Of a stretch of DNA of 64,000 bases, positions 1 through 10,529 are shown one piece after another. The DNA lies in assembly GCA_032718475.1 (NCBI GenBank), contig JAUCBJ010006289.1, positions 1 through 64,000 on the forward strand. Reading direction: 5' to 3'. Made by a program: the position numbers and the translations under genes. This DNA comes from Nemertoderma westbladi. Taxonomy: Eukaryota; Xenacoelomorpha; Nemertodermatida; Nemertodermatidae. The notes beneath the pieces were generated by a model, which saw only the letters and a list, made by a program, of their open reading frames with translations, made no database searches and was not told where the DNA came from. Every line of letters begins with the position of its first letter. Position 1 is the first letter of the stretch.

Positions 1-580
1 GTAAGTAATCGCACTAGCAAATCATTTCACGAAATTAATCAAATTAGCAAATTGCAGAAAGTATCAAGAAAAAACAGCAAGACAGGTGCTAGGGCTAGGT
101 GTCATGTGATGAGTTGGAATAATACAATTGATAACAGGCTCTACCGGCACACCGCCAATTTATAGGTGATCCGGGTGGGATGATGCAATAGGGTGACTCA
201 ATCGCTCTCCTATTGGCTCTCCAGTCCGTGCTAGCACTAGACCAACCTGGAAGCAGCTAGTCCAATAAGGAGGCCGGATTGTAGCCCTATTTGCTTCCCT
301 TCCTCGAATTATTACCATATATGGTAATGGTTCACGTCTCTGGCTGCTGAATGGCCAGGACAGCGTCCCTATATGCTAGCCCTACTAAAGCTAATATCAG
401 CAAGCACTGAATCCAGGGTCCGAATAAACTTACCCTGGAACTATCTACATATAACCTAATACAAAATTACGTAGGTAGGGCTACATACTATACAAAATGG
501 ATGGTTTCAAATATATGGGCGTTTTGATTTCCCTACCTAAATACCACTGCGTTATTATGCCTTATCTAAAATATCATGCT
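1..580. other. Unassigned noncoding stretch
   Basis: No convincing coding frame, RNA gene or repeat boundary is seen. The sequence is moderately AT-rich with a somewhat GC-richer block around 130-430. Confidence 0.5.
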
Positions 581-658
581 GCACAACGGACTAATATTAC
601 GTACAGTATAACGGACTAATATTGCATACTGCATAACGGACTAATATTGCATACTGCA
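581..658. repeat. 25 bp tandem repeat, three copies
   Basis: Three consecutive copies of a 25 bp unit containing AACGGACTAATATT; the first copy is diverged and the last two are nearly identical. Confidence 0.85.
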
Positions 659-949
659 TGATGACTAATAATGTGGATACAGCGCCATATACCGTAACAC
701 TTGCTCTGGAAGTACTGTGGTACTAATATCTTTCACTTCAGGATATTTCCAACTTCAGTTCGAGTTTCCATGAACTCTCATAAGATGTTCAAAAGTGAAA
801 ATATCCTGACCTTCTTCTTCATTTTTATAAATACAGTATCCCAGATACCATTTTCCCGCACCCTTCTCTTCCCAGAGATTTAATTTACACGTGATGGTAT
901 TAGTACAGTCACTACTGGAAGAGAGAGGAGTACAAGTAGGATCATTGGT

Positions 950-2015
950 CAATATGGCAGAAGTGAAGGTATACATCACAGAATGGTATAGTAACTAGTG
1001 TTGATACAGGAAAGATTTTGGATATTGAGCCTCTTTCTAAATTCTGTAGATGGTGTACCATTGTTGCCCCTGATGCAACTACTGAAGAAAAGAAGGATCA
1101 TCATGCTACCTGCTCCATAACCTATATGGGTTCTAGTGGTGGCATGGAGGATCTATGGGTTTAAAGAATATTTCTTTGATCCAAGGAAGATAAAAATGTG
1201 CGGTCTATAAAATATCTCAGTGATGGAGTTACCAGTGCCTTCAAAAACATTCTTGAAAAGGCTCCTTATGGACCAAATATCAGTATAACAAAATTGGAAT
1301 ATGTAGGTCATATTCAGAAGAGAATAGGTTGTCGATTGCTTAACCTAGTGAATGAATATAGAGGTAAAAACTTGCAGATAATAAACCATTGATAGGACAA
1401 AATTGCCTCACTAAAGTCAAAATAGATAATCTTCAAACATATTATGGCAAAGCAATCAGAGCAAATACAACAGGTATAGACTTGATGAAGAAAGGGGTGT
1501 GGGCAACATTCCATCATAAGTCATCCACTGTTGATTATCCTCAACACCATCAGTATAACCTATATAAATATCTATATAAACATACCCATAACCCTCCTGC
1601 AATAATGGATACCATAAAGCCTATATATAAGACTATCAGAGTGTAATTTGTTAGCAAAGTGCCTACATGGAAAACTCAAAATGTTAATGAGAGCATTAAT
1701 AAAGTTATTTGGTCTAGACTTCCAAAGCGAGTCTTCATTATATCAACAGTTCTGGAGTTAGGTGCATTGGATTCTGTAATTACATTCAATGATGGGTATA
1801 AATAAGAATAAAAGTCCTACATGGACTTGGCTGCAATCCTGGGAAATATTCATATGAACTAGCAATGAAGATGGATCTTAAAGGTTAAGAATGCTCAATG
1901 TGTCATTGATACAGTGGCAAAGGAGGCAAGAAGGGGCATGAGGAAGAGAAAGCTTGGGAATGAGGATACTGAAGAAGAGAAGGAGAATGAGCAGTATGGG
2001 GCTGGGAAATTCTAG
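950..2015 (+). pseudogene. Decayed Mutator-like DDE transposase, copy 1
   Basis: Reading across frames gives, in order, VTSVDTGKILDIEPLSKFC (about 990), MGSSGGMEDL, then KLEYVGHIQKRIGCRLLNL (1290-1350), IDNLQTYYGKAIRANT with KKGVWATFHHKSSTVDYPQHH (1420-1550), LPKRVFIISTVLELGALDS with ITFNDGYK (1715-1805), and a C-terminus ending YGAGKF before a stop at 2015. These blocks match, from memory, a multi-copy invertebrate transposase family catalogued as a Mutator-like domain (Pfam PF20700). The order is collinear with that family, but at least one in-frame stop (WQK*RYTS near 955) and several frameshifts destroy it. The N-terminal part with the first catalytic Asp is missing or unrecognisable. A second, independently decayed copy lies at 27250-29030. 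Confidence 0.75.
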
Positions 2016-2043
2016 GTTGATTGACTGATTGTATATATGATTT

Positions 2044-2145
2044 ATGATAGATATTTAACTGTATATGATCTAGATACATGATAGATATTTAACTTTATAT
2101 GATCTAGATACATGATAGATATTTAACTTTATATGATCTAGATAC
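2044..2145. repeat. 34 bp tandem repeat, three copies
   Basis: Three adjacent units of 34 bp beginning ATGATAGATATTTAACT, at 2044, 2078 and 2112; the last two are identical. It begins 28 bp after the end of the transposase relic, so it may be element 3' sequence. Confidence 0.9.
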
Positions 2146-2264
2146 ATATTGAACTGAAACTGCTAAACTATCGAACCATTTCTTATTATCAAAGTTAAAC
2201 ACTTACATGGGCATTAATTACACTATGTGACCCCTTAAGGCATCCATATTTGATGGTCGTTCCT

Positions 2265-2289
2265 GGGGGGGGGGGGGGGGGGGGGGGGG
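2265..2289. repeat. G25 homopolymer tract
   Basis: Twenty-five consecutive G. One of eight long G/C homopolymers in the window. Confidence 0.95.
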
Positions 2290-2570
2290 TGTTTTAGCCC
2301 TCCAGACTCCTTCGATCGTACTCATATGTACTATTACTATTATTAATTTAAATATATATTATTTATTGTGTATTGCTATTATGTTTCTACTCTATATATA
2401 TACTATATCCTGTCTCGATGACTTAAAAGAAATTGAAGATCAGTTTAAAACATTTATCGATGTAAGTTAAACAATTTGTGAACAAAAACATATTAAGTAC
2501 TAGCCGATGCTGTCAGATCGATTGGATGAGTCGGTGCTAGAATGCACGTCAAGACTTAAGTCAAGTTGCA

Positions 2571-3032
2571 ATGGAATGTATTGTGGAAGCCAGTGCGCAA
2601 CTGCCAGTATCATCAGTAGAAGATTCTATTACGATTCCTGAGGAACATTTCAATAATATTCATCCAGATTCCGACAGTGTCGGTACTCCTTGTAAAATTA
2701 CCAGTAAGCCCATTGCATCAGCAAATCCAACGAGGCCGCTATTGATGACTATAAATTCGCCTTCACCAGGGAAATCCCCAACTCCAAAGAGATTGTCCCT
2801 TTCTCAGCTGGAAAATTCTGATGATGTTGAAGTTAAATCTTATTATAGATTTGAAACAGATGCTTGCAATACTTCTACACCAGTCAGAAATGTATTTCAC
2901 GGGTTTCATTTCAGTGAAATTTTTTCTCTTACCGAATCTGGAACTTTGGAGCACAACTCCATATATATTCCTACTTTTGGATTTAATATTTACACAGCAT
3001 CAACATTTTTTACTTTTCTGTTTAAAAGTTAG
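2571..3032 (+). CDS. Unknown serine/proline-rich coding fragment
   Basis: Open for 153 codons from an ATG. The first two thirds are Ser/Pro/Thr-rich and polar (for example NSPSPGKSPTPKRLSLSQLE), like a disordered nuclear region; the last 40 codons become hydrophobic and probably run into noncoding sequence. I do not recognise the family. A splice acceptor-like TTTAAAAGTTAG at its end is followed by another open stretch (3034-3400), so the two could be exons of one gene, but no clear donor was found. It may equally be part of a TE. Confidence 0.3.
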   Translation: MECIVEASAQLPVSSVEDSITIPEEHFNNIHPDSDSVGTPCKITSKPIASANPTRPLLMTINSPSPGKSPTPKRLSLSQLENSDDVEVKSYYRFETDACNTSTPVRNVFHGFHFSEIFSLTESGTLEHNSIYIPTFGFNIYTASTFFTFLFKS

Positions 3033-3033
3033 A

Positions 3034-3400
3034 CAACAGCAGTGCGAGCAATTCAAATGAAAGTACTGGTAACTCGAATTTAATTGATATTATGGAATCT
3101 TGTACAATATATTTTGATGATTTAGTTTGTTTTCCAACAGAGCTAATAATTCTTTCTTTTCTTCCTGAGAATCTTGTAAATGATTTGAAGACCATTCCCG
3201 AGAAATGTGTCAACATTTTAACATTTTTTATTAATATTAGTGGAAATTTACTACTTTTGGATGTTGACAAATTTGAAGGACTTGGTTTCTTCAAAAGTTT
3301 TAAGAAAATAATAAACTCATTTTATTTTAATAATGACACAAGAATGTATGAAACATATCATGGTTTAAATGAAGAGGAAGTCCATGCAAAGATTGTTTGA
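3034..3400 (+). CDS. Unknown coding fragment, possible downstream exon
   Basis: After an acceptor-like TAG at 3031-3033 the frame reads NSSASNSNESTGNSNL and continues open through MESCTIYFDDLVCFPTELI and LNEEEVHAKIV to a stop at 3400. The first part is Ser/Asn-rich, matching the style of the preceding fragment; the rest is leucine-rich and could fold. No family recognised. The opposite strand is also open over part of this, so coding status is uncertain. Confidence 0.25.
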
Positions 3401-3556
3401 AGTTACTACGTAAGTAGGAATAACAAGCAATTTCACAAACGGTTGGTTGTGTTTTATGAGCAGGGCCATAGTAGTAGTGGAGAAATTACCCCAAAAGTTA
3501 TGGTAATTCAATATGAACCCAGCGATTGTGATAAGATTTCTTTTCGAATATCTTTA

Positions 3557-4965
3557 TCAGAGGATGATAGATAGCATACTCAGAATGACGCTTTCTGTAT
3601 GTGCGTAATATGCCCCTTGTTGCAGAACAGGAAATACAATCAGTTTTTCTTTCTCCATAAGTAATTTGTCACACATAACTAACATATGAAGAAAATGTGA
3701 AGCTCCGTGGTGTATTTGCCTATTATTATCTTTAATATTAAACCAACCAGGTGCATATATCATCACAACAAAATGTGACAGTCGGTATAGCACATCAGAA
3801 GGACTTTCTGTAGAAACATAAAGCCGCAAAATCCGAGATGCGGTTGTCAGCCACCTGGAGTGGTTAATCGGTCCTGGGAGTTTATTGGCAATAGTTTTAC
3901 CAATTTTACCAGATATCAAATGCAGATATCAAATAAGTATTGTTGGTCATTAGAGAGTTTCGAACTAACAGTTTTCGGAATTTTAGGAAAGTCATCATTA
4001 GTAATCGGTTGAAATGTAACTGGTGACAGAGTATGACATTCCTGGAGAAGTTTTCCCACCACACCTGAAAACGTGTTACTTCCAGTTGTTGGACCATCAA
4101 GATTAGAAATTAGATGTCGCAAGGGGAGTTCAATGATATGCAGCAATAAGCATATTGCTCCTTGCAGTGGGATTTCTAATTTTTTTCCAAATTAGCGATC
4201 ACCCCATTTTTCCATCCAGTATTAACATCACATCCAAATGCAACAATAATTAATTAAATTATTAAACAAGTTAAATTAGTAATTATTATGCAACTTGCTT
4301 TGGTAACAACAATATAAAAATTATATTGACATTAACACAATATTTCCGAAAACAACAATAATTAATTAAATGCATTAAATGTATTATTTATTAACTTTGT
4401 TACATATTATAACTAATTGACGGAACATATAGTGAGTGAAATAAAGATATGAGAAGCACTGCTGCACTGCAGTACTTCAAAACATGTTTGTATGTATTTA
4501 ATACTAAAATTGTACAGCTATATGTCGCCATGTATGAAATAATTTCGTATAAATAAATTGTGAATCATTTATTTTTAAATATTATTATAACAACTTACCT
4601 ACTGTAACTTTTTCCAAAGAGATATTGTTAGAATCGGTAAACTCTACCATTGATGCAGTAATATCAGATGATGCTCGATCCTGGATCTTGAACCAACACA
4701 AAATGTTCTTCTTTAACACGTTTGTGACCACTATCAGTTAGAGTTAGAACTTTCCACCCATCAAAATATAAACCTAAGGGTTCATTTTTACTGCATTCTG
4801 CTCAGAGTTTATTTCAAGCCTTCTTCCTTTCCCGTTGGATTTTGCTGTGGTCAACAATGTCGGATTCTGACCCAGACCCAGTAGAGAGGATTGTTTCGTT
4901 ATACACAGCAGCTGTTGCTCTATTGCTAAGATGAAACCTATCTGCAATTTCGACAACATTAGTAA
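3557..4965 (-). pseudogene. C-terminal half of uncharacterised multi-copy TE-like protein
   Basis: On the minus strand, collinear blocks appear: VEIADRFHLSNRATAAVYNE with SKIQRERKKA (4965-4830), LYFDGWKVLTL and KRVKEEHFVLVQDPGSS (4770-4670), DVNTGWKNGVIANLE (4225-4180), ELPLRHLISNLDGPTTGSNT with FSGVVGKLL (4125-4030), LSNDQQYLFDICI, and HSRWLTTASRILRLYVSTE with MIYAPGWF and GASHFLHM, ending near VLQQGAYYAHTESVIL. I remember this block order from an unnamed repetitive family found in aphids, Hydra and many other invertebrates; no biochemical function is known to me. Several frameshifts separate the blocks. The N-terminal blocks of the same family lie at 9240-9626 on the same strand, so this copy was probably split by the intervening elements. 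Confidence 0.6.
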
Positions 4966-5133
4966 AGTTCACCAGGTAGTACTGTGGCCCGGGTGACGAA
5001 AATGTGTTTTTTTAATGTGTTTTTTTGTGATGTTATTTTTTATTTTTTACATAATGATTAGCTAGTAGAGTTGTAATTAAAATGATTAGCTATTAGATTA
5101 TTAATTAAAATATTTTATTGAGTCACTTTTCAG

Positions 5134-6134
5134 TTAATAGTTTGCTTTTATCAGGTCAATTAGAACAAGAAACAGTGTCTCGACATGAAGTCCACGCCAT
5201 CTGAACTCCCCTAAGTGATTTTCAACGTTTGCCACAGCACTTTTATTTCGATGCATAATTGCGAATTTAGCATGGTGCCACATCCCTTCTATACGTTGGG
5301 TATTAGCCCCGGTTGCTGGGTTCACAAAACGCCCTTTTCCCTTGGTAGCATGCTTCACTTTGAGGTGCGTGTAGCCCCCACTTTCATCGCTGCACTGCCA
5401 CTGATCCCTCCTGTTCATGATTCTAACTCGTCGACCGCAATATGCTGACCATTCATCGGACATAATTGTCGTTCCACCTTTGATATGGCGTTCAACAATC
5501 GGTCGTAGTGTTTCTGTGTCACGTCGCTGCACATGGAACATTCGCTGTCGACTGATTTATCAGCTCTTTTATGGACTAGCCCAAAAATCCATGGCCCATC
5601 AACTGCTCGTCCATAATTCCTTGCAGCGCTGATGTAATCTCCTTTCAGCTTCCTCCCGCACTTATATTTCCTCCGACCCCGAAACAGTGATTCATCGATT
5701 TGAATCGATTCTCCTGGGCCTCCCATTGGGTCTGCCTCCTTCATGTCCTTGTACATTAATTCACGTACAAAGTTGGCCCAATCAACCATCGTGTGATCAT
5801 TGATGTAACCAACTATTCCACCACGGTGAGTTACCTTCAAAGTTGTTTCTATGATGAAGAAGAACATCAGCCAGAGAATTTGCTTTACCAATAGATTTGA
5901 GTTGTTTGCGAACCATGTTTCAACACGTGCAGACCGGCGATGCCTCTTTGAAGAACTGCAGAGCCACATCAGACGTGGAAAACAGTGTCTAACATAGGTT
6001 ACAATCTTTGAGGGAAACCCACAAGAATCTGCAGTACATGTACTTTGTGCGTCATCTTTCGCAAGTAGACCCACTCGTTGCATGAATTTTATAGCATTAC
6101 CTTCATCTCCAATATGAAAAACCAACTCTTCCAC
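5134..6134 (-). pseudogene. Merlin (IS1016/IS1595-like) DDE transposase, frameshifted
   Basis: Two overlapping minus-strand frames (6134-5415 and 5541-5134) together give an ISXO2-like DDE transposase. The first holds the catalytic Asp region IQIDESLFRGRRKYKCGRK; the second holds IMSDEWSAY (second Asp) and NTQRIEGMWHHAK (catalytic Glu). These are the hallmarks of eukaryotic Merlin transposons. The first frame's ECSMCSDVTQKHYDRLLN overlaps MFHVQRRDTETLRPIVE in the second, so one indel near 5540 broke the gene. All three catalytic residues survive. An imperfect inverted repeat near 5027-5080 and 6185-6230 (both containing a TTATTTT stretch and GATTAGCTA) could be the termini, but is weak. The element sits inside the uncharacterised family copy on the same strand. 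Confidence 0.85.
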
Positions 6135-6748
6135 ATTCGGATCATGCCGATCTAGGATAGTGGTGTCTTATATCACCGCCACCACCTGCCATTTTATAGC
6201 TAATCGTATAAATATAAAATAAACGCACTTAAGAATGTGTAAGAACAATACCGTTATTTTAAAAACAAATTGCTACATTTTATTGAATATTAGTTTTGGA
6301 AAATTTTGGTATACTGAGAGCTAAACCTGTTTTGTTATAACGGTGATATATGGTTCCAAAGATATGCCCATGTTTGAAATATTTTTATTTTTCATCAATT
6401 TAATCGCATTCCACTCTGTTTCAAAATAATGACTTTATAATAAATATTTATGTCAATAAAAAACAATCAAGATGTGACTACAAATCACTTTAAAATGACA
6501 AGTGACATCTAAATGGCATTTCAGACAACTCCTTCACAGGTTACCATGACTACCACTACAGATGCAATTGAAGATGACTCAGATATGACACAAACAAATG
6601 ACTTGACACCTACCACAAAAGAGAGGTTAGTTCTTTTAGTATATTCACTTCAATTTATATATTTATCATAATAGATCATTTCTGAAAAGATGATTCCTTC
6701 GATAATGACATTTTTGAATACTAAATCCTCTTTATTTAATCCTACTTG

Positions 6749-7490
6749 GGCCGGGGGGCGTATTCCCAAACCTTACACTTGTAGGAAAAAATCATGTAAG
6801 GAATGGAGATAGGGGTCGAACTAGTGTAAGAGTAGATGAGTAGACTTAACATTTGATATTTTTCTAGGCAGTAGAACATTGGGTTATGGTTTATACAGGG
6901 CTGCATGAGCTGCCCCCACACATAAGGATCACACTGCGCACAATATTGTGCTTTGGCAGCCCCATAAAGACAATAAGCATGATGGGCAGCCCATGACTTT
7001 CTTAAGACGCCTCCTAAATGACACTGGCCTTGAAGATGCAGCTAATCTCGCGAAAGTCATGGGGGATAGGGAGTTGTGGCGGTGCAACTTTGTTGATAAG
7101 CCGACATAGAATTCTTAATGCACGCTGCATTTGGCTTGCCAATTGTGGATTGCATGGTTGTGGCAAGCTGGCATAACATCTCAATGTGCAGTTTCAATGC
7201 AGCAGGCCGATTATAGTACTGTACAGTAGTAATTGCTTATGAATAGTCCGTCTGCTATTCGTGTGCATCGAACTGTGCTAGCGCGCCATCTAGACATCTA
7301 GAGGTTTTAAGAGTTTATTTTATTTGGAGCGTTTTAAGCACTTTATAAAAACCTCACACTAGTTCGACCCCTCTTTCCATTTCATACATGATTTCAACGT
7401 CCAATCAAATAATAACTCATTAACCAATCCCAGGTTTTAATGCAAGAGGTGTTCCTTAGGAGTGTAAGGATTGGGAATACGCGCCCGGCT
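6749..7490. mobile_element. Non-autonomous TIR DNA element (about 740 bp)
   Basis: Termini are inverted copies: 6749-6785 reads GGCCGGGGGGCGTATTCCCA and onward CTTACACTTGTAGG, and the complement of 7453-7490 reads AGCCGGGCGCGTATTCCCAA with CTTACACTCCTAAGG. A second inverted match inside (GGGGTCGAACTAGTGT at about 6814 and its complement near 7360) extends the TIR. No transposase is present. A LINE 3' fragment lies inside. I could not define a clean target duplication. Confidence 0.7.
6940..7215 (+). pseudogene. LINE ORF2 C-terminus plus 3' UTR relic, copy 1
   Basis: The frame GQPMTFLRRLLNDTGLEDA followed by ANLAKVMGDRELWR resembles the C-terminal signature of endonuclease-RT LINEs of RTE-like type (GRPxxTxxxxLxxDTGL...MxDRxxWR). 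It ends with FVDKPT and a stop; the 3' UTR continues as CTTAATGCACGCTGCATT. The same protein end recurs at 14250-14430 and the UTR recurs inverted at 16222-16370. Confidence 0.6.
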
Positions 7491-8527
7491 TAATTTTGTA
7501 ATTAATCTGTATCTTTGATTAAGGTTTGTTTGGAAAACCGAGATTTCGTGACTTTTCCTAAAATTTAATGGGTTATCCAACAGAGCAAAAGCCATTTACA
7601 TGGGCATGTTAGTTTTCGTGCTGTGCTCCCTTTCTGGCACCCATCTCCAGTACTTTCGTACTAAGATTTTCAATAGTTTTCATAATTCACTAAAATTAAT
7701 TTATTTGCGATATTTAGCGGTTTTTTGGATGCTGAAAGCGATTATAGAACTGCAATATTACATTCGTGAAATTTTTTGGTAATTTTTAAAGTGTCACCTG
7801 GGGTACGAATGAAACAAGTAGTGCAAATATGTTAGTCAAAAATCACGCCATGAGCTTCAGTTCATTCAAATTTCGCCTCCTTCCTGTTGGTACATGACTT
7901 GAATTTGCACAACTCAATGCAATGCAATGATGTTGATGTTTGTTTTGTAGGCAGATACTGAGTGAGTACAAAACAAAGATTCAACACACAATTATAAAGA
8001 GACCTGCATAATCATCTAACATGTGTTAACTTTCGTTTATTGTTTTGGTTCCCCCAAGACGCCTCATTAACGTGTTCCTTTACTAACCTGCTCCTTTAAA
8101 TAGCAATGGGAATTATTGCCCTTATGGACCTAACGCGACTTCACCTCTTTGTTTTGTACAGAACAGGCAGATACATGTTGGTGGTTTACAATTGCAATAC
8201 AGCAGAGATAGAGAGACAGGATAGATTATGGAGCTGGTAGAACATACATCCAATCAGGTATTACCATATCCTACTCATCTAACAGCCATCCCAGACCTAT
8301 GGGAGAAGATACATTGATGATGGATACTAAGCTTATATACGATTGGTAGTTGGCTCTGGATAGATGTCTCTCTTTAAACAATATTTACAAGGTGGCAGGC
8401 AGCAAGGTTGACTCGATTTCTCCATGTTTTGAACACACCTATATATTTGCCCGGATGTATCTATTTGCTCGGATGACATCATCGCATACCAATTAAGAAT
8501 ACGTACATACATGATTATGTACTTATT
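7491..8527. other. Unassigned spacer inside the palindrome
   Basis: AT-rich sequence with only short open frames; no recognised feature. Confidence 0.5.
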
Positions 8528-9239
8528 ATTAAATAAAGAGGATTTTGTATTCAAAAATGTTACTATCGATGGAATCATCTTTGCAGAAATCATCAAGGAA
8601 AAATTATGATAAATATATAAATTGAAGTGAATATACTAAAAGAACTAACCTCTCTTTTGTGGTAGGTGTCATATTTTATTGACATAAATATTTATTAAAG
8701 TCATTATTTTGAAACATAGTGGAATGAGATTTAAATGATGAAAAATAAAAATATTTCAAACATGGGTATATCTTTGGAACCATATATCACCGTTATAACA
8801 TAACAGGTTTAGTTCTCAGTATACCAAAATTTTCCAAAACTAACATTCAATAAAATGTGGTAATTTGTTTTTAAAATAATGGTATTGTTCTAGAATGGTA
8901 GCTATTTTTCTAAAACATGTCAGTTTTTATTTAGCAGCATTCCCATGGCAACAATAATTATATTCCAGAATTTTATGTCACATTTAGAATTGTTAGACCA
9001 GTAGCTATCTTTTTCAAAAGATGCGATGAATTTATATTGAGTTATTCGAATACTACAGCATGTTTGTTATTTTACCATTTCCATGACAACTGGTGATAAC
9101 ACCAAGTCAGCTACCGATTCAGATTTGTTATCATATCAAAATGAATGGCCAGAAGCTAGGTCTTCCCAAAAATATAAGTTCTGGGTGGTTACCAAAAAGT
9201 ATCCCCTATGCTGGCTGGCCCATGGACTATATTAGAATG

Positions 9240-9626
9240 GCCTTCTCACACTCAGCAATTTTATTATGTGGTTTACAGTCGCAATGAGAACCAGGAGATA
9301 AATCACACTTACAAGCTGCTACATCAAATAATTTGTTAACTCCGTTTCGTAAGACTCAAATTGTTTTTTAACTATGTCATTATTACGCCGTACCAAGGGG
9401 ATTTTTTCAGAGAAATATTATGACAGACAAGTCGTTTAATACACTCACCAAGGCATGTGATACTTGTTACCATTGGAATTCCTGCTTTCGCCCAAATTTG
9501 AAGAACAGTTTGAGCGCAGTTGCGAGATTCGTCCGCAATGTTTGTCTTTCCATTGACTACCGGTACATCATATGTTGCATACATTGCAACCCAGTTGGTA
9601 AAACAGAAGTTTTTCGAGACTTCCAA
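9240..9626 (-). pseudogene. N-terminal part of the uncharacterised TE-like family
   Basis: Minus-strand reading starts at an ATG at 9626: FTNWVAMYATYDVPVVNGKT, then ESRNCAQTVLQIWAKAGIPM, then after a frameshift RRNNDIVKKQFESYETELTN and, after another, FDVAACKCDLSPGSHCDCK with HNKIAECEKAIL. The Cys-rich block after an ETEL segment is the N-terminal region of the same family whose later blocks lie at 3557-4965. Order and strand agree, so about 4.2 kb of foreign DNA (the Merlin element and palindrome) separates the halves. At least two frameshifts make it non-functional. Confidence 0.55.
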
Positions 9627-10529
9627 TTGGGCTGACGTTCCAAATCAGTCATTGGATGATTGAGATCGCAGCATGTTTGTACTGAACTGAACTAAATTTT
9701 TTAAACTAAATTATAATTAATATCACACAAATAAAATATGATGAGTGTGTGTCTCGCCATGGCCTATTATATTTATACGGCCTAACAGGTCACTTGAATT
9801 GGCCTCCTAAAAAGAGGCCATTGTTGAACATTTTATATCGTACGTTTTAAACAACACATAGGCAAGACACAGTGTAGATAGCGCCCAAAAACATGTACCA
9901 ATGAGATATTATTGTAATACAGTGGGTTTATCATCGGCTATACATTGTTAGGAAGCATGCAATGCTTGGTTTGACCCTTTTTCTTCAAAAGTGTCTATTT
10001 TGTCTGTTTCATTCATGATTTGATTTGCGAAATCAATTCGAAATATAAAATTGAGAAAAAAAGACGTTAAGAAAAAATACTTTTTCAAATATGATAATTT
10101 AGTTTGTTTCTTTGTTAAAATGACACTTTAAGATTCTTAACACTTGAGAGGTTGGGCGGAATGAAATTATGGGGCTCGCAGATTTCATTTCTGATGTCAG
10201 TTTTCATGTTTGATGGATTCAAGACTGTTTGTATGTCTGTCCAACTGTCGGTCTGTCTGTCAAAATATAAGGAAGTTTACTAACTGACGACAATTTTCGT
10301 TATGGGGGTATTTGAGTGTAGTGATTTCATTTCCGATGTCAGTTTTTATGATTTATGAAATTGAAATTGGGTGGGTGCATAATTAATTAATTTGAAAATC
10401 TTTGAAAATTAATTAATTAATTAATATTCTAGAGCATGTGAACTTTCGGAAAAGTTATGAAAATATAATAGTTAAGGACAAATTATGAATAAATAATAAA
10501 ATATCATTGTGTGTCAGATCAGTTTGAGA

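Larger units (their letters stand above)
6243..8890. repeat. Large imperfect palindrome
   Basis: The left arm (6243-6740) and right arm (8528-8890) are inverted copies. Matching pairs include AACAATACCGTTATTTTAAA against its complement at about 8870-8890, the block around CCATATATCACCGTTATAA, and AGAGAGGTTAGTTCTTTTAG against 8635-8655. The right arm lacks about 125 bp present at 6470-6595. The left arm contains a short open stretch from an ATG at 6513 (MTTTTDAIEDDSDMTQ) ending at a GAGAGGTTAGT donor-like site, which could be a first exon of a lost gene. The spacer holds another TIR element (6749-7490). Confidence 0.8.
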
